Assembly (NCBI RefSeq): GCF_000001735.4
Contig: NC_003070.9
Span: forward strand, 23,855,971 to 23,919,970
Origin: Arabidopsis thaliana
Lineage: Eukaryota > Streptophyta > Magnoliopsida > Brassicales > Brassicaceae
Reading direction: 5' to 3'
Length of the DNA: 64,000 nt
Positions 22,155 through 32,996 of the stretch are shown in pieces. The first letter of the stretch is position 1, and each line of letters starts with the position of its first letter. The notes beneath the pieces are model-generated. The model searched no databases and was not told the origin of the DNA. It saw nothing but the letters and a program-made list of their open reading frames with translations. The position numbers and the translations under genes are program-made.

Positions 22155-23085
22155 ATGGAGGTCAAACAAAGAGCCTTGGAGTCACCCAAGATGGAAACAA
22201 AAGCGGAGGGTGAGAAGAAGATCACAAAGAAAGATGATATGATGATTAAAGGGCATCTCGAAATCATTGAGGGTTTAAGACAAACTAAGACGATAAGAGA
22301 TGATCAATCTTCTAAGAGCTCGACATCATCATCATCATCATCATCATATATTATGAAAATCAAGATTGGAAATTGTGAGTTATCAGGTTTTGAAAATATT
22401 TGCTATATCATCAATTATGAACTTTCTATTTACATATCATTTTTGTCTTTTCATGAACCCTCTTTATAAATTAATGCATCAGTATCTATCTCATCTTGAG
22501 TTCATATTTTTATATCTAGGCAAAAACTCGATTCAAAGATCAGAAAACACTAAAATGATGGAAACATACCCAAAGAACAAGATGGTGATCATGAATCCGA
22601 AACTAAACACAGAAGAGAGTACCAATCTTGATAAGATGAAGAATAGGAAAGTATGGGACTGCGAAAGCACACTCTACGACTCGTTCGAGCTCAACTCTTT
22701 CAATCGCCAACTCAACTCAGCCATCTCTTCCTCAGCTAGATCCATGTCCATGCCTCACCTCTCTTCTCCTCCTCCACCGTCAGAAACAACATCTTCTTCA
22801 ACCAAGAAGCAACAATCCCCTACCAAGAAGATCTCACGTTCTCTCGGGAAACTCATTAAATCAATGTTCAAACAGAAACAATCAAACGCTCTGTTTAAGA
22901 CAGGTCATAGCGGTGTAGACATGGACAAATACTACGTTGTTTTTGACAAGACGGGCTCACTCACCACGATCCCCGAGTCTGGAGAGTCAACAGAGATGGT
23001 TGGCTCAGAGATCAACTCGCTTGTTAGGAAAACAACGTCCGAGCGAATCCCGCAGAGTCGGCTCGTTGGTATATCATCTTCTTAA
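22155..23085 (+). CDS. two-exon gene, unknown protein of 261 aa
   Basis: Exons 22155-22374 and 22520-23085 join across a 145-bp intron (AATT/GTGAGT ... TATCTAG) and encode 261 aa beginning MEVKQRALESPKMETK. The N-terminal third is Lys/Glu-rich and ends in a Ser run (SSSSSSS near residue 65). The second exon carries a conserved-looking block, STLYDSFELNSFNRQLNSAI, then RSMSMPHLSSPPPP, a basic stretch (KKISRSLGKLIKSMFK) and a Ser-rich end. No signal peptide, transmembrane segment or enzymatic motif is visible. The LYDSFEL and SMSMPHL motifs are shared with a small family of plant proteins of unknown function. Probably a nuclear or membrane-peripheral regulatory protein (inference). Likely At1g64340. 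Confidence 0.7.
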
Positions 23086-24559
23086 TTATTTTCATTTGAT
23101 TATAATACTATACCGCAGTTAAGTCACTAAACATTAGTATGATGATTAAAATAGCCTTTAAATAAATAACTATTATGGCTTCCAAAAACATACTATTACT
23201 AGAATATGACTCGCAAGATAAATATATATACTTTTTGTTATAAACTTTTGATATTGTTGTATTTTTATATTTTATAGGTATAAACTTATGTTTGAATTTG
23301 ATAAACCGTGGATCAATTTTTAATAACTAAAGTTTTCAATGTTAAGTAATTTTTGTTTTCTTTAGCGTTTAAAATTATAATTGTATTTTGATTGTTAATT
23401 CTAAAATTTGACTTGTATATACCGTCTCGTATTAAGATCGATCCAAACTTGTCCTATCATATAACTCCCTCTCTTAAAATTAAACATCAATTTGTTTATT
23501 TTTTTAATAATACGTTTATTTAAAAGACATATAATTCAATATACATTGCAAGATTAATAATTTATTCTGTTTTTTATAAATCGATGAATTTAGACTATAT
23601 CTAATACTTTTGTTTTTGTTGTTTTTTGGTTAGAAAATAATGATTAATTATGTATGGTTTGTAATAAGGTGTAAGTTTTTGATATTTAAGTCTATTATTA
23701 TTTTGTTTTTTATATGGTTTTTGATATTATTTGGATATACAAACAATATTATTTTTTACATTATTTTATTCTTAGTTAAACCTACACCAAACGATAAATC
23801 GTCTAAAATCGAGGAACAAAATTGATGGAATAATTTAAAATAAATAAATATCCAAATTAGTACTTATTTTGTGTTAGTAAAATTCAAGTTTATATTAGCA
23901 CGTGGGTCAATTTATTTTATTAAAATTAAAAAAAAAATTAATAATTTATTATTTGGTTATATTTTAGATTGTACACATACTTTTTTCTTCATTACTTGAG
24001 TAATATATGTCCATTTATGAAAAACATTAATCACATCATATCAGAAAAAACTAAAATTTTGTTAAGCATATATATTTTATAATACTTCAAATAAAATAAT
24101 GTAAAATCAAATAAAAATGAAATGAAAATCATATATTTATGTTTAAATTAGGTAGAGAGATTTTTAAAAATTGGCACAATTTTTTATATTAACATTAAAT
24201 CATCATATTTGATTTTCTTATATGTAATAGTAGTTAAGGATATGCCGTAATAAAAATTTTAGGCATAATAATTAGTTAAGAAATATACATTTTACCGATT
24301 TTATGAATTAATTTATTTTTGGGTTTTGTCACAAAAAAAATATCTGATTGAAGATTTTTTGGTCAAAATTAAAAACAAATCCGACTTGAATAAAGAGTAA
24401 ATATGTATTTCAAAAATATTAGTACATATATTTTAATAATATAAAATAATCAAATAAAAGTGAAATGAGAATCAAGAAATTGGGCCAATTTTTTATATTA
24501 GCATTAAAACATCATATTTGATTTTTTTTATATGTAAAAATCGTAGTGAAATTTTTTGT
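23086..24559. other. AT-rich repeat-bearing intergenic region
   Basis: No gene. The 61-codon ORF at 23640-23825 is low-complexity. The right part holds the direct repeats reported separately. Confidence 0.5.
24066..24546. repeat. diverged direct repeat pair, AT-rich
   Basis: The blocks 24066-24235 and 24424-24546 share an ordered series of motifs (CATATATTTTA, TCAAATAAAA, the tract CAATTTTTTATATTA, ATCATATTTGATTTT, ATATGTAA). They look like two diverged copies of one repeat unit spaced about 330 bp apart, perhaps ends of a decayed transposon. Confidence 0.55.
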
Positions 24560-24970
24560 AATAAAGTGGGCAAGTAAGATTGGTTCTGCTCCCAATCGTC
24601 TACAAGTTTTAAACTTTCCTCTATGCGCGAATGTGTGATGAGTCTTGGTTTCAGTTTCGGGATAACCGGAGAAGATGTTGATGGGGCTTGAGCAACTGGC
24701 AGGATGGCTCTTACATTGTTGGAGGCAGCTCTGCGAACAACAGTGACCCAACTATCACCACCGACGTCTAGAGACATAAAGCCAAGGAATCCATCCTCGA
24801 CGACATGACAACAGTTATCTCTCACCTCCATCCAGAAGCAGCTCAAGAACGCCTCTTGGATGCCTACACTAATTCAACTTCAGTTTGGCTAAAGAACTTG
24901 AAGCGGATCTGCAATCCCTCTTGGATGCTTTCATTGAAATCCAAGGCCAAGTATTAACCATCATGTTGTA
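24560..24970. pseudogene. gene-like island with disrupted frames, unidentified
   Basis: Base composition rises sharply above the flanks. On the plus strand, a frame reading VISHLHPEAAQERLLDAYTN continues, after a one-base shift, into a frame reading ELEADLQSLLDAFIEIQGQ up to a stop near 24971. A minus-strand frame of ~80 codons also spans 24600-24846. I do not recognise the family. The frameshift and TE-like flanks suggest a captured or decayed gene fragment. Confidence 0.35.
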
Positions 24971-25611
24971 GAATCTGTATCATTAAAATTAGTAGCTGAT
25001 ACTTGTTGAGACTAGATGTTATTTGTAGAGTGGTTCAAATATTTATAGAAATTTTATTGTATATATATTTATATAATGACACTTCTAATCAATTTTGAAG
25101 TTGAATCAAGATATTATTATTTTTGAAATTGTACAGATATTTCACCATATAAAGCAACACCTTATGTTTTGTGTGAGGTAGCATAGAAAACATATCTTAT
25201 ATGGCTACATAATTTGGGTTGAACAAAGGAACCGACAATCTTACTATTTATTAAAATAACCGTTAATATTTTAACGAAAAGTTGTGATAATAAAACACAA
25301 TAGTTCAAAAGTGTAAAAACAATATTTATTAAGATTTTTATCATTAATAAAATCTTAATAATTTTAAACTTTACAATTATTTTTTATTAATGTATAAGAT
25401 TAAAAAAAGTTAAGAAAATATTTAATAAAAAATTACGTTTTGTATCGGCTAACGGTCCAATAGGAAATTATGGAAGAGTCAATTTCAACAAATGCGATTA
25501 GTCGATTGCATAAATAGGCCAGTTAAATGCATAACAGGCCCAATATTTTGGCCCAAGTCTTGATAATTCGAATTAAACGAAAAAAATCGCTGAAGCTCAT
25601 CGGAGGCGAAA
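24971..25611. other. intergenic region and SEH1 promoter
   Basis: AT-rich to about 25440. Two GGCCCA site II-type elements close to the SEH1 start are listed separately. No other gene. Confidence 0.45.
25537..25555 (+). promoter_or_regulatory. paired site II (GGCCCA) elements of SEH1
   Basis: GGCCCA occurs at 25537-25542 and 25550-25555, 57-75 bp before the ATG. Paired site II elements bind TCP factors and are typical of constitutively expressed growth genes in plants (established knowledge). Confidence 0.5.
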
Positions 25612-27103
25612 ATGGCGAAATCAATGGCGACGCTAGATTCTGGCACCACATGTTCCTCCTGGAATCAATCCGGCGACCGTTTAGCCGCCGGATCTCTCAA
25701 CGGAAAACTTTCTATATACGAATCCTCTACTTCGTCTTCTTCGACTTTCAGTTGCACTTCCAAAGTTAGGGTTAGTGAATCGAGTATCGTAAAGATCGTT
25801 TGGTTGCCTTCAGAGTACGGCGACGCAGTAGCCTGCGTTTGCGAAGACGGGAGCTTATCGATTTGGGAGGAGCTCTCTGAAGGTAACCTCTTTGTGAAGA
25901 AATCTCCATGATTGTTGTTCTGTTTTATCTTATAGAGTTGTTTTGTTTTTGGTAGACGCACATGGTCTTGAATGGAAATTGTGTAAGAGTATGAAGAATA
26001 AGTCTAGCCAAGTGCTCGATGTTCAATTTGGAGTTTCCAGAAAGAGTCTAAAGATGGTGAGAGATTTTGTTTTGAGATGTTGAACAAGCTCTTCTGCTAA
26101 ACATCTATGAATGATTCATTGATTATTTTTGCAGGTTGCTGCATATTCTGATGGGTACCTTAGGGTTTTTGAGCTCTTGAATCCATTGGAGCTAAAGAAT
26201 TGGCAACTTCAGGTATCTTATCTTTCTATAAGTTGTTGTTGTTTCTATCGATTTCTACTCTTGTCTTACTTCTCACCATTCTCTCTGTAGGCTGAGTTTC
26301 AGAATGTTATCGATTCTCTATCGACGCTCGGTAAACCTTCAAGCTTATCTGCTTCTGTTTCTTGGAATCCGATGAAAGGTGAAGAGCAAGAACCAAGCTT
26401 TGTTTTAGCCTTCAACTCTGACTCTCCACATCTTAACTCTTCCAAGGTATATTTTGAATTGAGACTTTTATCTCACTCTCTTTGAACTGGGAATCGAATA
26501 GAAGGAATCATCATCATTTATTTTGTTGTTTTAGATTTGGGAGTTTGATGAAGCTCATAACAGATGGTTGGCAGTAGCAGAATTAGCCTTACCAGAAGAC
26601 AAAGGTGATCCAGTTTATGCTTTGTCATGGGCTCCGAATATTGGCCGGTAATTCAAACAATCTTGGTTGAGTAGAGACCATACGAGGTTGTTGCTGTCTT
26701 GAGACTTTCAAACTAAACCTCTTTTTGGATATCTTTGAATACAGACCATACGAGGTTGTTGCCGTTGCAACTCATAAAGGCATAGGAATATGGCATGTTG
26801 GTCTAGCTCCTGATCTTGAAGGAAGGCTTCCAGTAAAGAAGGTCTCCTCGCTTTCTGGCCATCAAGGCGAGGTATCAAATTCCGCTGAGAACTTAATTAT
26901 AGGGTTTGATTTGCAATTTTGGCATAAAACATAACTAAATTACACTAGTTTTTGTTTTTCCTTGTCAGGTTTGGCAAATGGAATGGGACATGAGTGGCAT
27001 GACTTTAGCTAGCACTGGAAGTGATGGAATGGTCAAATTGTGGCAGTCAAACTTAAACGGTGAGTGGCATGAGCAGGCCACGCTTGAACCAGTTCCCTCC
27101 TAA
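25612..27103 (+). CDS. SEH1: SEH1 nucleoporin, WD40 protein
   Basis: Seven coding exons (25612-25882, 25956-26056, 26135-26212, 26291-26446, 26535-26647, 26745-26871, 26969-27103) give exactly 326 aa, the length I recall for Arabidopsis SEH1 (At1g64350). The protein is a string of WD40 blades: CSSWNQSGDRLAAGSLNGKL, VACVCEDGSLSIWEE, VAAYSDGYLRVFE, YEVVAVATHKGIGIWHV and TLASTGSDGMVKLWQ. SEH1 works in the Nup107-160 (Y) complex of the nuclear pore and, in other eukaryotes, in the SEA/GATOR2 complex upstream of TOR. The ATG at 25612 is the first in frame and follows a short leader. Intron 5 contains a 19-bp copy of the start of exon 6 (see findings). Confidence 0.95.
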
Positions 27104-28139
27104 GTCCCGCATCACCGTTTTGTCCAAAAACATGTTCGTTCCATTTCCCACACACTATTTGACAGTATTGCTCAGTTTTGTTTCGACTTTAAAGACTAGT
27201 CTACAAGTTGATGTGATTTTAGACGTGTGGAAACGAAACACTGTAGCTTAGACCCAAAAGCATAAACGAAATCATGTAGTCTTTGTTAATTTGGTTTGGT
27301 GTCAATTTGGTGAAAGATGAAGAAGAACAAAAGCATAAGCGCCTATAAATTTAGACAACTCAGTGGGATCGTTTGCAATCACAGATATCAAAAACCACAA
27401 CAAACAGAGATCGTGATACTGATATTGAGAATGGTTTTGGAGAATGTGTTAGAGATGTTGGAGAGTGGTACCGTTCATCACAGAAACATATATTTTATTA
27501 TCGATCCTTGAGTTAATAATGGTGATTCCCTTGTCTGCGATACGGATCATGGTAGCACGTGGAACCCATAAGGCCTTAACTTGAGCCCAACGTCTCTAAT
27601 TTAAGATTTGGCCTCCACCAAATCTCCAATTCGCCACTGATTTTCGTTGGCCACATGATTACCCTAAACCCCAAAACATGTTTCTTTAACTTCATATTGT
27701 TATACTCATTATATGGACAAGTCAGGTATATTCATGTTTTTGACTTTTAAATTAAAATTCTATTCTAAATTTAAATATTTTGTAATTGTGATGTTTAAAC
27801 TTAATTAATAATATAACTAAAAAAAATTAACTTACATATGAAAATCAATTTATAAGTTAAATTACCAATATTCATACACATAAATTAAATGTTAGGTTAA
27901 AGCTAGATAACATATCACTCAATATCGGTTAAAGCATATCCTCCACTCGTCTTCGAATCGGGTTGAAATATAGTTTTCGTCGTCATCGTTCTTTCAACAA
28001 TTGTATAAATATTGTTATTTTCATACCTTTCTCTATAGTTGTTTCTACTACATGTTCTTTTACTTAATCAATATACCATCAACCACAACATTTTTATTAT
28101 GGTCATCTTCTGACTATGATCCCAATTTACCTTTGTAAA
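27104..28139. other. SEH1 3' flank and AT-rich intergenic DNA
   Basis: The first ~200 bp are 3' UTR. A 64-codon frame at 27317-27511 has no recognisable motif. The rest is AT-rich. Confidence 0.4.
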
Positions 28140-28445
28140 TCTACCACCGTTTAGCCACTGTGATATCGGTTTCTATTCAAGTTGGCTACCAATTTAGCCT
28201 CTGTTTTTTGTCGTTATGATGAAAAAACAATTTAATTTTTTAAAGCTTGTGGCCACAAAAAAATCAATCATGAATTTGTGGCTGATTAGCCACAACTTAA
28301 CTACCAATATTATCAATAGCTAATCAGCCACCGATTAGCCACCAATATGTCAAAAATATTTTAGTAGCTAATCGGTGGCTATTTCTAGCAATTGACAAAA
28401 TTTGGTGGCTAGACATTGGCCGATTTGCTGTTTTGTTACAAGATT
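28140..28445. mobile_element. CACTA (En/Spm)-like transposon remnant
   Basis: Multiple short subterminal-type repeats in both orientations (TTAGCCACCA, TAATCGGTGGCT, GTGGCTGATTAGCCAC) lead to GCTGTTTTGTTACAAG at about 28430-28445. That end resembles the inverse complement of the CACTACAAGAAAACAGC terminus of plant En/Spm elements, with two mismatches. No transposase and no second end are visible. Confidence 0.45.
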
Positions 28446-28794
28446 TTTGTCGCTCCGTCTCTATGACATCGAGATCAAAGCGACAACTCCTCTCTTAAAA
28501 AATTTGTACAAATGTTGAACTACTCACATTTTGGATGTACAAGTCCAAACATGTATTATTTTCTCGTTTCCACGTAATCAAAACAAATATTTGAAGGGTC
28601 TAAATAATAAGAAAATAAAAACAAAACTCAATTTTGTTTGTATCTTTTGTAAAAAAAGTGTCTCTTATTTAATATTGTAATGCAATGGTCATATTACCAA
28701 TTTTATCTCATCTATTTCTCGTTCAAATTACATTTTCCTCTTGAGTTTGAGTAAAAATCCCTCAAGTCTTATTTGCGCTTGCAATTTGAAATTC

Positions 28795-28858
28795 ATAAAC
28801 TCAAATTGGAACAGATCAGCTTTTGAATAAACTCAAATTGGAACAGATCAGCTTTTGA
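28795..28858 (+). repeat. tandem duplication, 32-bp unit x2
   Basis: A 32-bp unit beginning ATAAACTCAAATTGG is repeated directly (28795-28826, 28827-28858) with almost no divergence. Confidence 0.8.
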
Positions 28859-28861
28859 ACA

Positions 28862-29305
28862 GACCTTAAGGATGAGGGATGCACTATAGCTTTTGAATAT
28901 GAGCCTCATGTGACCAAGGAGGACTTCTCCCAAGCGTTGACAACTTACTTGCGGTTGCAAGACGAAGAGAACATTTCAGCTCTTGTGGAAGAGTTGAAGA
29001 GCTCGGAAAATCAAAGTAAAGAAAGGTGTAAAAAGAGAAGACAAAGCTTATAAAGAAAGTGTCTATGAGACTTGCTCCTGAGTTCTTTATAGATGCCAAT
29101 AGATTTACACTCTGCTGACTTTTATCAACCTAAGGAAAAGGAGTATCGTCCTATCAATATCAAACATAAGAGCAAAGTTGAAGAAAAAGTTGAAAAAGAA
29201 GTTGAAGAAGAAGTTGAAAAGTATGTTCAAGAATCTCAGTCTGCGACGAGTGAAGGTATAAAACCCTCTTTTTATAATACTTTAGAGGAATCTATATGGA
29301 AATAA
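28862..29305 (+). pseudogene. gene-like fragment, Glu/Lys-rich, unidentified
   Basis: From about 28862 a plus-strand frame without a proper start reads DLKDEGCTIAFEYEP, then TKEDFSQALTTYLRLQ and ends at a stop near 29054. A second open frame, 29093-29305, carries a short Glu/Lys/Val repeat (VEKEVEEEVEK). I do not recognise either. The lack of a start and the separate frames suggest remnants of one coding sequence, perhaps transposon-related. Confidence 0.3.
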
Positions 29306-30029
29306 GAAAAGCTCTATGCTAAACTAGGTTTCTTGATGATATGTCTCTAGACGTCTTATATTGGTAGATTGCCATGGTCTACTTGTATCGATTGATTGCT
29401 GCATTTGTTTGCTTTCTAAGTTGAAAGGTGGAAAAAGGATAGCTGAACAAACTATCATGAGTGTGAAGAGGTGGAAGATGGATACAATTTATTTATCAGA
29501 TAGATATTAGTTTATTATTATCTTTAATTGTTGTGATTATTAGAGAACGAAATCTAAAAAATTATATAATGTGATTACATAATTTTAAAAATTGCAGTAT
29601 AAATGTTGATTATTGTATGTGTATCAGTAACGTGTAATCACTTAAAAAATATATTAAAGTGAAATGGTAAAGATTTGCGACAAATTACAATCAATAACAA
29701 AATAAAACAATACGTTTGACCTAAACTAATGCAGTAAATAATCATAAATATTTTAGTTTTAAATTTACATATAGTTATTTTATATTTTGATATATATTCG
29801 GATAGTTTAATATTCAAACCGCTATGATGTCAAATACTAAAATATTTTATCACCACTTTTTATCATATATAATTTTTCTTTCATTTTTATATAACCACTT
29901 TTTCATCAATTAAATTTCATATATTCTTAAACTGTATTGGAATAAATAAACAATATCTAAAACTGATGTAATTTACAAAATATAAAGTTGTAATATATAT
30001 CACTAAACCCGCATGGGTCCACTTCTAGT
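29306..30029 (+). mobile_element. possible Helitron 3' end before the DUF3593 gene
   Basis: The AT-rich stretch ends with a short CCCGCATGGG hairpin and ACTTCTAGT at 30021-30029, the form of an Arabidopsis Helitron 3' terminus. The next base is A rather than the expected T, and I cannot place the 5' end, so the start coordinate is only the limit of the unexplained region. Confidence 0.3.
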
Positions 30030-30181
30030 AAAAAAAGTTAAACGCAAATCCTTGATTTTGTTTTTTTACACAGAATCACAGATCAAAAAAGGCAAAAAGT
30101 TATACTCTATCTTCTTTTCTTTCTCTCCTCCTCACATCCACCAACTCTTTCCTTCTCTCACCGCGAGAGTAACCGAGAGAC

Positions 30182-31017
30182 ATGATTCTGATAAACTCTA
30201 ATTCTCCGACGCTAATCTCAGCCGTTAGATTCGTGGGCTCATCTCCGTTCACCACTCGGGGGCTTTCTCAGTCCACTGTCTCAATCTCTAGAAACAAAAG
30301 CTTCTTCTTCCACTTCACCGAGACGAAGGAGAAGAACGCAAGAAGAGATTATTTGAGAGTATCAATCGTGTGTGACGCAGGAGGGATGTTTCCGGTGGAT
30401 CCATGGGCTCCAACCATTGATTCACAGAGCATAGCATCACAACTCTTCGCTGTATCTCTGTTTCCTTACATTGGCTTTCTCTATTTCCTCACTAAATCCA
30501 AATCAGCTCCAAAACTCACACTTTTCGGTTTCTACTTCTTGCTTGCCTTCGTTGGAGCTACAAGTAAGTACTCTGTTTTCAGCGTTTGCGGCCAAATCGT
30601 AAACGCATGCTCTGTTTTTTAAATAGCGATCTTGATCCTTCCTCTGTTTTTTTTCCTTGGCTTTGTTGATTTGATGGGATGCAGTTCCAGCTGGGATTTA
30701 TGGTAATTTCCTTCAACATTATAAAACCTTAATCTTCTTCTTGTTGATTTTTAAATTTGTAATGGTTCTTGAAAATTGTTTAAATGGGGTTTGATAAATG
30801 ATAATGAATGATTTCAGCTAAGGTGCATTATGGAACATCGTTGTCGAATGTTGATTGGTTACACGGAGGAGCTGAATCACTTCTTGCTCTTACCAATTTG
30901 TTTATCGTGTTGGGTCTTAGACAAGCTCTGAGGAAGTCTCAAGATGATGATGATGATAAACTTGGTAATGATGATGAAGTTCCAACAACTCAAGAACAAG
31001 GGAAATCTTCAGTGTAG
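30182..31017 (+). CDS. At1g64355: plastid-targeted DUF3593 membrane protein
   Basis: Three exons, 30182-30563, 30685-30702 and 30818-31017, give 199 aa; the middle exon is an 18-nt microexon encoding most of IPAGIY. The first ~60 residues are Ser/Thr/Arg-rich with almost no acidic residues, as in chloroplast transit peptides. The mature part has hydrophobic segments (SLFPYIGFLYFL, LTLFGFYFLLAFVGAT) and the motif HYGTSLSNVDWLHGGAESLL characteristic of the DUF3593 family shared with cyanobacteria and plastids. It ends in an Asp-rich tail. Function is unknown; conservation across photosynthetic organisms points to thylakoid or envelope work. The start at 30182 is the first ATG of the transcript-like region. 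Confidence 0.88.
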
Positions 31018-31957
31018 TAAAACAAATGTAAATTTTTTAATTATGGAGTTTCACTTGTTTTTTAATTAGATTATATATAGTCGACGCCCATCTAATTCCC
31101 ATTTTAGATGCATGAGTTCAACGCTAGTTAGATGTGTTTTGTTCTTATTTGGTCTTTTTCTCCTTAATATGCTAAAGTATCATTTTGTGGAGGTATAAAT
31201 CCGATTGAGAAATGGCATTTAGTTACTATTGGAATATTGTTCAAAGCTTGATGGAGAAGAAAAGGTTGAGGTTCTTTTGCAATAATTAGCATTTAACACA
31301 TAGTAAGAACTTTTTTGTGCCCATTATGATTGATAGGGGTTGGCAAAAAACCTTAAAACAAGCTCTGATCAAAAGAGAAGAACCTTGTTGAGGCCAAAAC
31401 CATATTGGGAATGGTATTACTATTTATCATATTATGGAGAGGAATGGTAGAAGAGGATCATCAACGGCTGATACTAAAGATTTTTGCCTAGTAAAGAAAA
31501 AGTTGCATGAAACTTGGAACTAGTTCATTACACACCATAAAAATTAATACATATGATACAAGGAATTCAGAACATTTCTTTGGTCCAAGGATACAAATCA
31601 CAAAAAAAAAGACATATATTTGGTAGAATGTAGTGGTCATCACGACTTTAACATAAACGACACAAAAGAAAAATCGTCTTTCAAGTGAATTTTTGTTGTA
31701 ACGTATACTTATCTATACTGATAGTAACACATATAGTCAAAACACAAAAGGTGAAGATTGTAAATCTCATCCACTTGAAATGAATCTAATTCATAAAATG
31801 ATGTAACAGAAGCTTGAGGAATCCAAACAATGTACATACGTTAATACAACATGCAAGTTCATCTATAAATATGGAACCTTAACTCTCGGATAAGAATTCA
31901 CCAAGGCAATACATTTTACCTAAGAGAACAGAAAAAAGACACTTAGCAGGTGAAACA
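31018..31957 (+). other. intergenic region, 3' flank of DUF3593 gene and next promoter
   Basis: No gene in it. A TATA-like CTATAAATA is at 31863-31871, about 90 bp before the ATG at 31958. Confidence 0.45.
31863..31871 (+). promoter_or_regulatory. TATA box of the 85-aa protein gene
   Basis: CTATAAATA, spaced to give a leader of about 60 nt before the ATG at 31958. Confidence 0.55.
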
Positions 31958-32215
31958 ATGTCGTTTAGAAAAGTAGAGAAGAAACCAACTGAAATGGGCC
32001 GAAACATGACCCACGAGAAGTCGGACTCTGATTCGGACAACGAAGGAGCCCCCATGACTGTTGGAGGTTACACTGAATTCGTTGCCCGCAGCGACTCTGA
32101 CTGGGACGAACCGGTTTATTCTGGCAAAGCCCGTTCTAATTATAACCTCACCGGCACCGCAAAAGGAACTGGTCCCATCAATAGCTTCAGCCGCAAACAC
32201 TTCCCTAATTACTAA
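31958..32215 (+). CDS. small acidic, disordered protein of 85 aa, unknown
   Basis: One uninterrupted frame encodes MSFRKVEKKPTEMGR followed by an acidic Ser/Asp stretch (KSDSDSDNEG), GGYTEFVARSDSDWDEP and a Gly/Asn/Ser-rich end (GTGPINSFSRKHFPNY). No membrane segment or enzyme motif. The acidic SDSDSD stretch invites CK2-type phosphorylation (inference). TATA-like box at 31863-31871. A likely 3' UTR intron begins only 5 bases after the stop (donor at 32220, acceptor TTTTTCAG at 32320). It sits next to another small Ser/Asp-ending protein gene at 32997. Likely At1g64360. Confidence 0.75.
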   Translation: MSFRKVEKKPTEMGRNMTHEKSDSDSDNEGAPMTVGGYTEFVARSDSDWDEPVYSGKARSNYNLTGTAKGTGPINSFSRKHFPNY

Positions 32216-32219
32216 TCAT

Positions 32220-32320
32220 GTAAGCGGTTTGAACTCTATAATCAAGATTTAAAAGACGCTTTAAATTCGTAGATATATCAATTATTGTTAATTTTACATA
32301 TTTTGCGTTATGTTTTTCAG
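32220..32320 (+). other. probable 3' UTR intron of the 85-aa protein gene
   Basis: Donor TCAT/GTAAGC and acceptor GTTTTTCAG enclose 101 bp directly after the stop codon. The donor is only 4 nt past the stop, below the usual distance that triggers nonsense-mediated decay. Splice-consensus inference. Confidence 0.45.
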
Positions 32321-32996
32321 ATGGGCAGTGCTACGTAAAAGTGAGAAACGAAGACATGCAGGCTCACTAGCTAGTTGAATAATGCCCATATAAATTATGT
32401 ACTATGTCTGAATGTAATAAATAAGAATCCAAGGATGGATGATGACGCATGAACATATCAATGATTATAGTCTCATTGTGCTTTCATGCAGTATTTATAC
32501 AAAGCACTTATGGAATGAGTATGTTACATAACTCTACCTATACTTCTATTATTATGAACATATTAATTATATATAAAAAAAAGCTTAATCTTTTACAATA
32601 CTGTAAGAGATGAGAACAATTGTAACAATTCCACACCACACCAAAACAAAAATAAAAAAATTGTAACAATTCCACATGTTATAGTCTTCTAGATTGCAAT
32701 GATCAATATGAATCAAAGAATCTGAATCTTGGACACCTATAATTGGGAACCAATTCTGTAATTGACATCCAAGTTAGGTAAAAAGAAAATGCCATTCGAA
32801 TTGATTCAATTTTAGCTAACTTTAAACTAAAGAACAATTTCAAGATAAAGACAGATCCACTAGCAAATGTAGCCTAGCTATTTGATTTCAGCAACTCTTA
32901 TGAAAATATCAATAGTATATATAGACATCAAAAGCTCATACGAAAATCCACAAACAACACAAATACAAACCATAAAATCACATCTTCTTTACAACA
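32321..32996. other. intergenic region, promoter of the GYGQ-repeat gene
   Basis: AT-rich, with a TATA-like tract TATATATAG at 32916-32924, about 75 bp before the ATG at 32997. No other gene. Confidence 0.45.
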
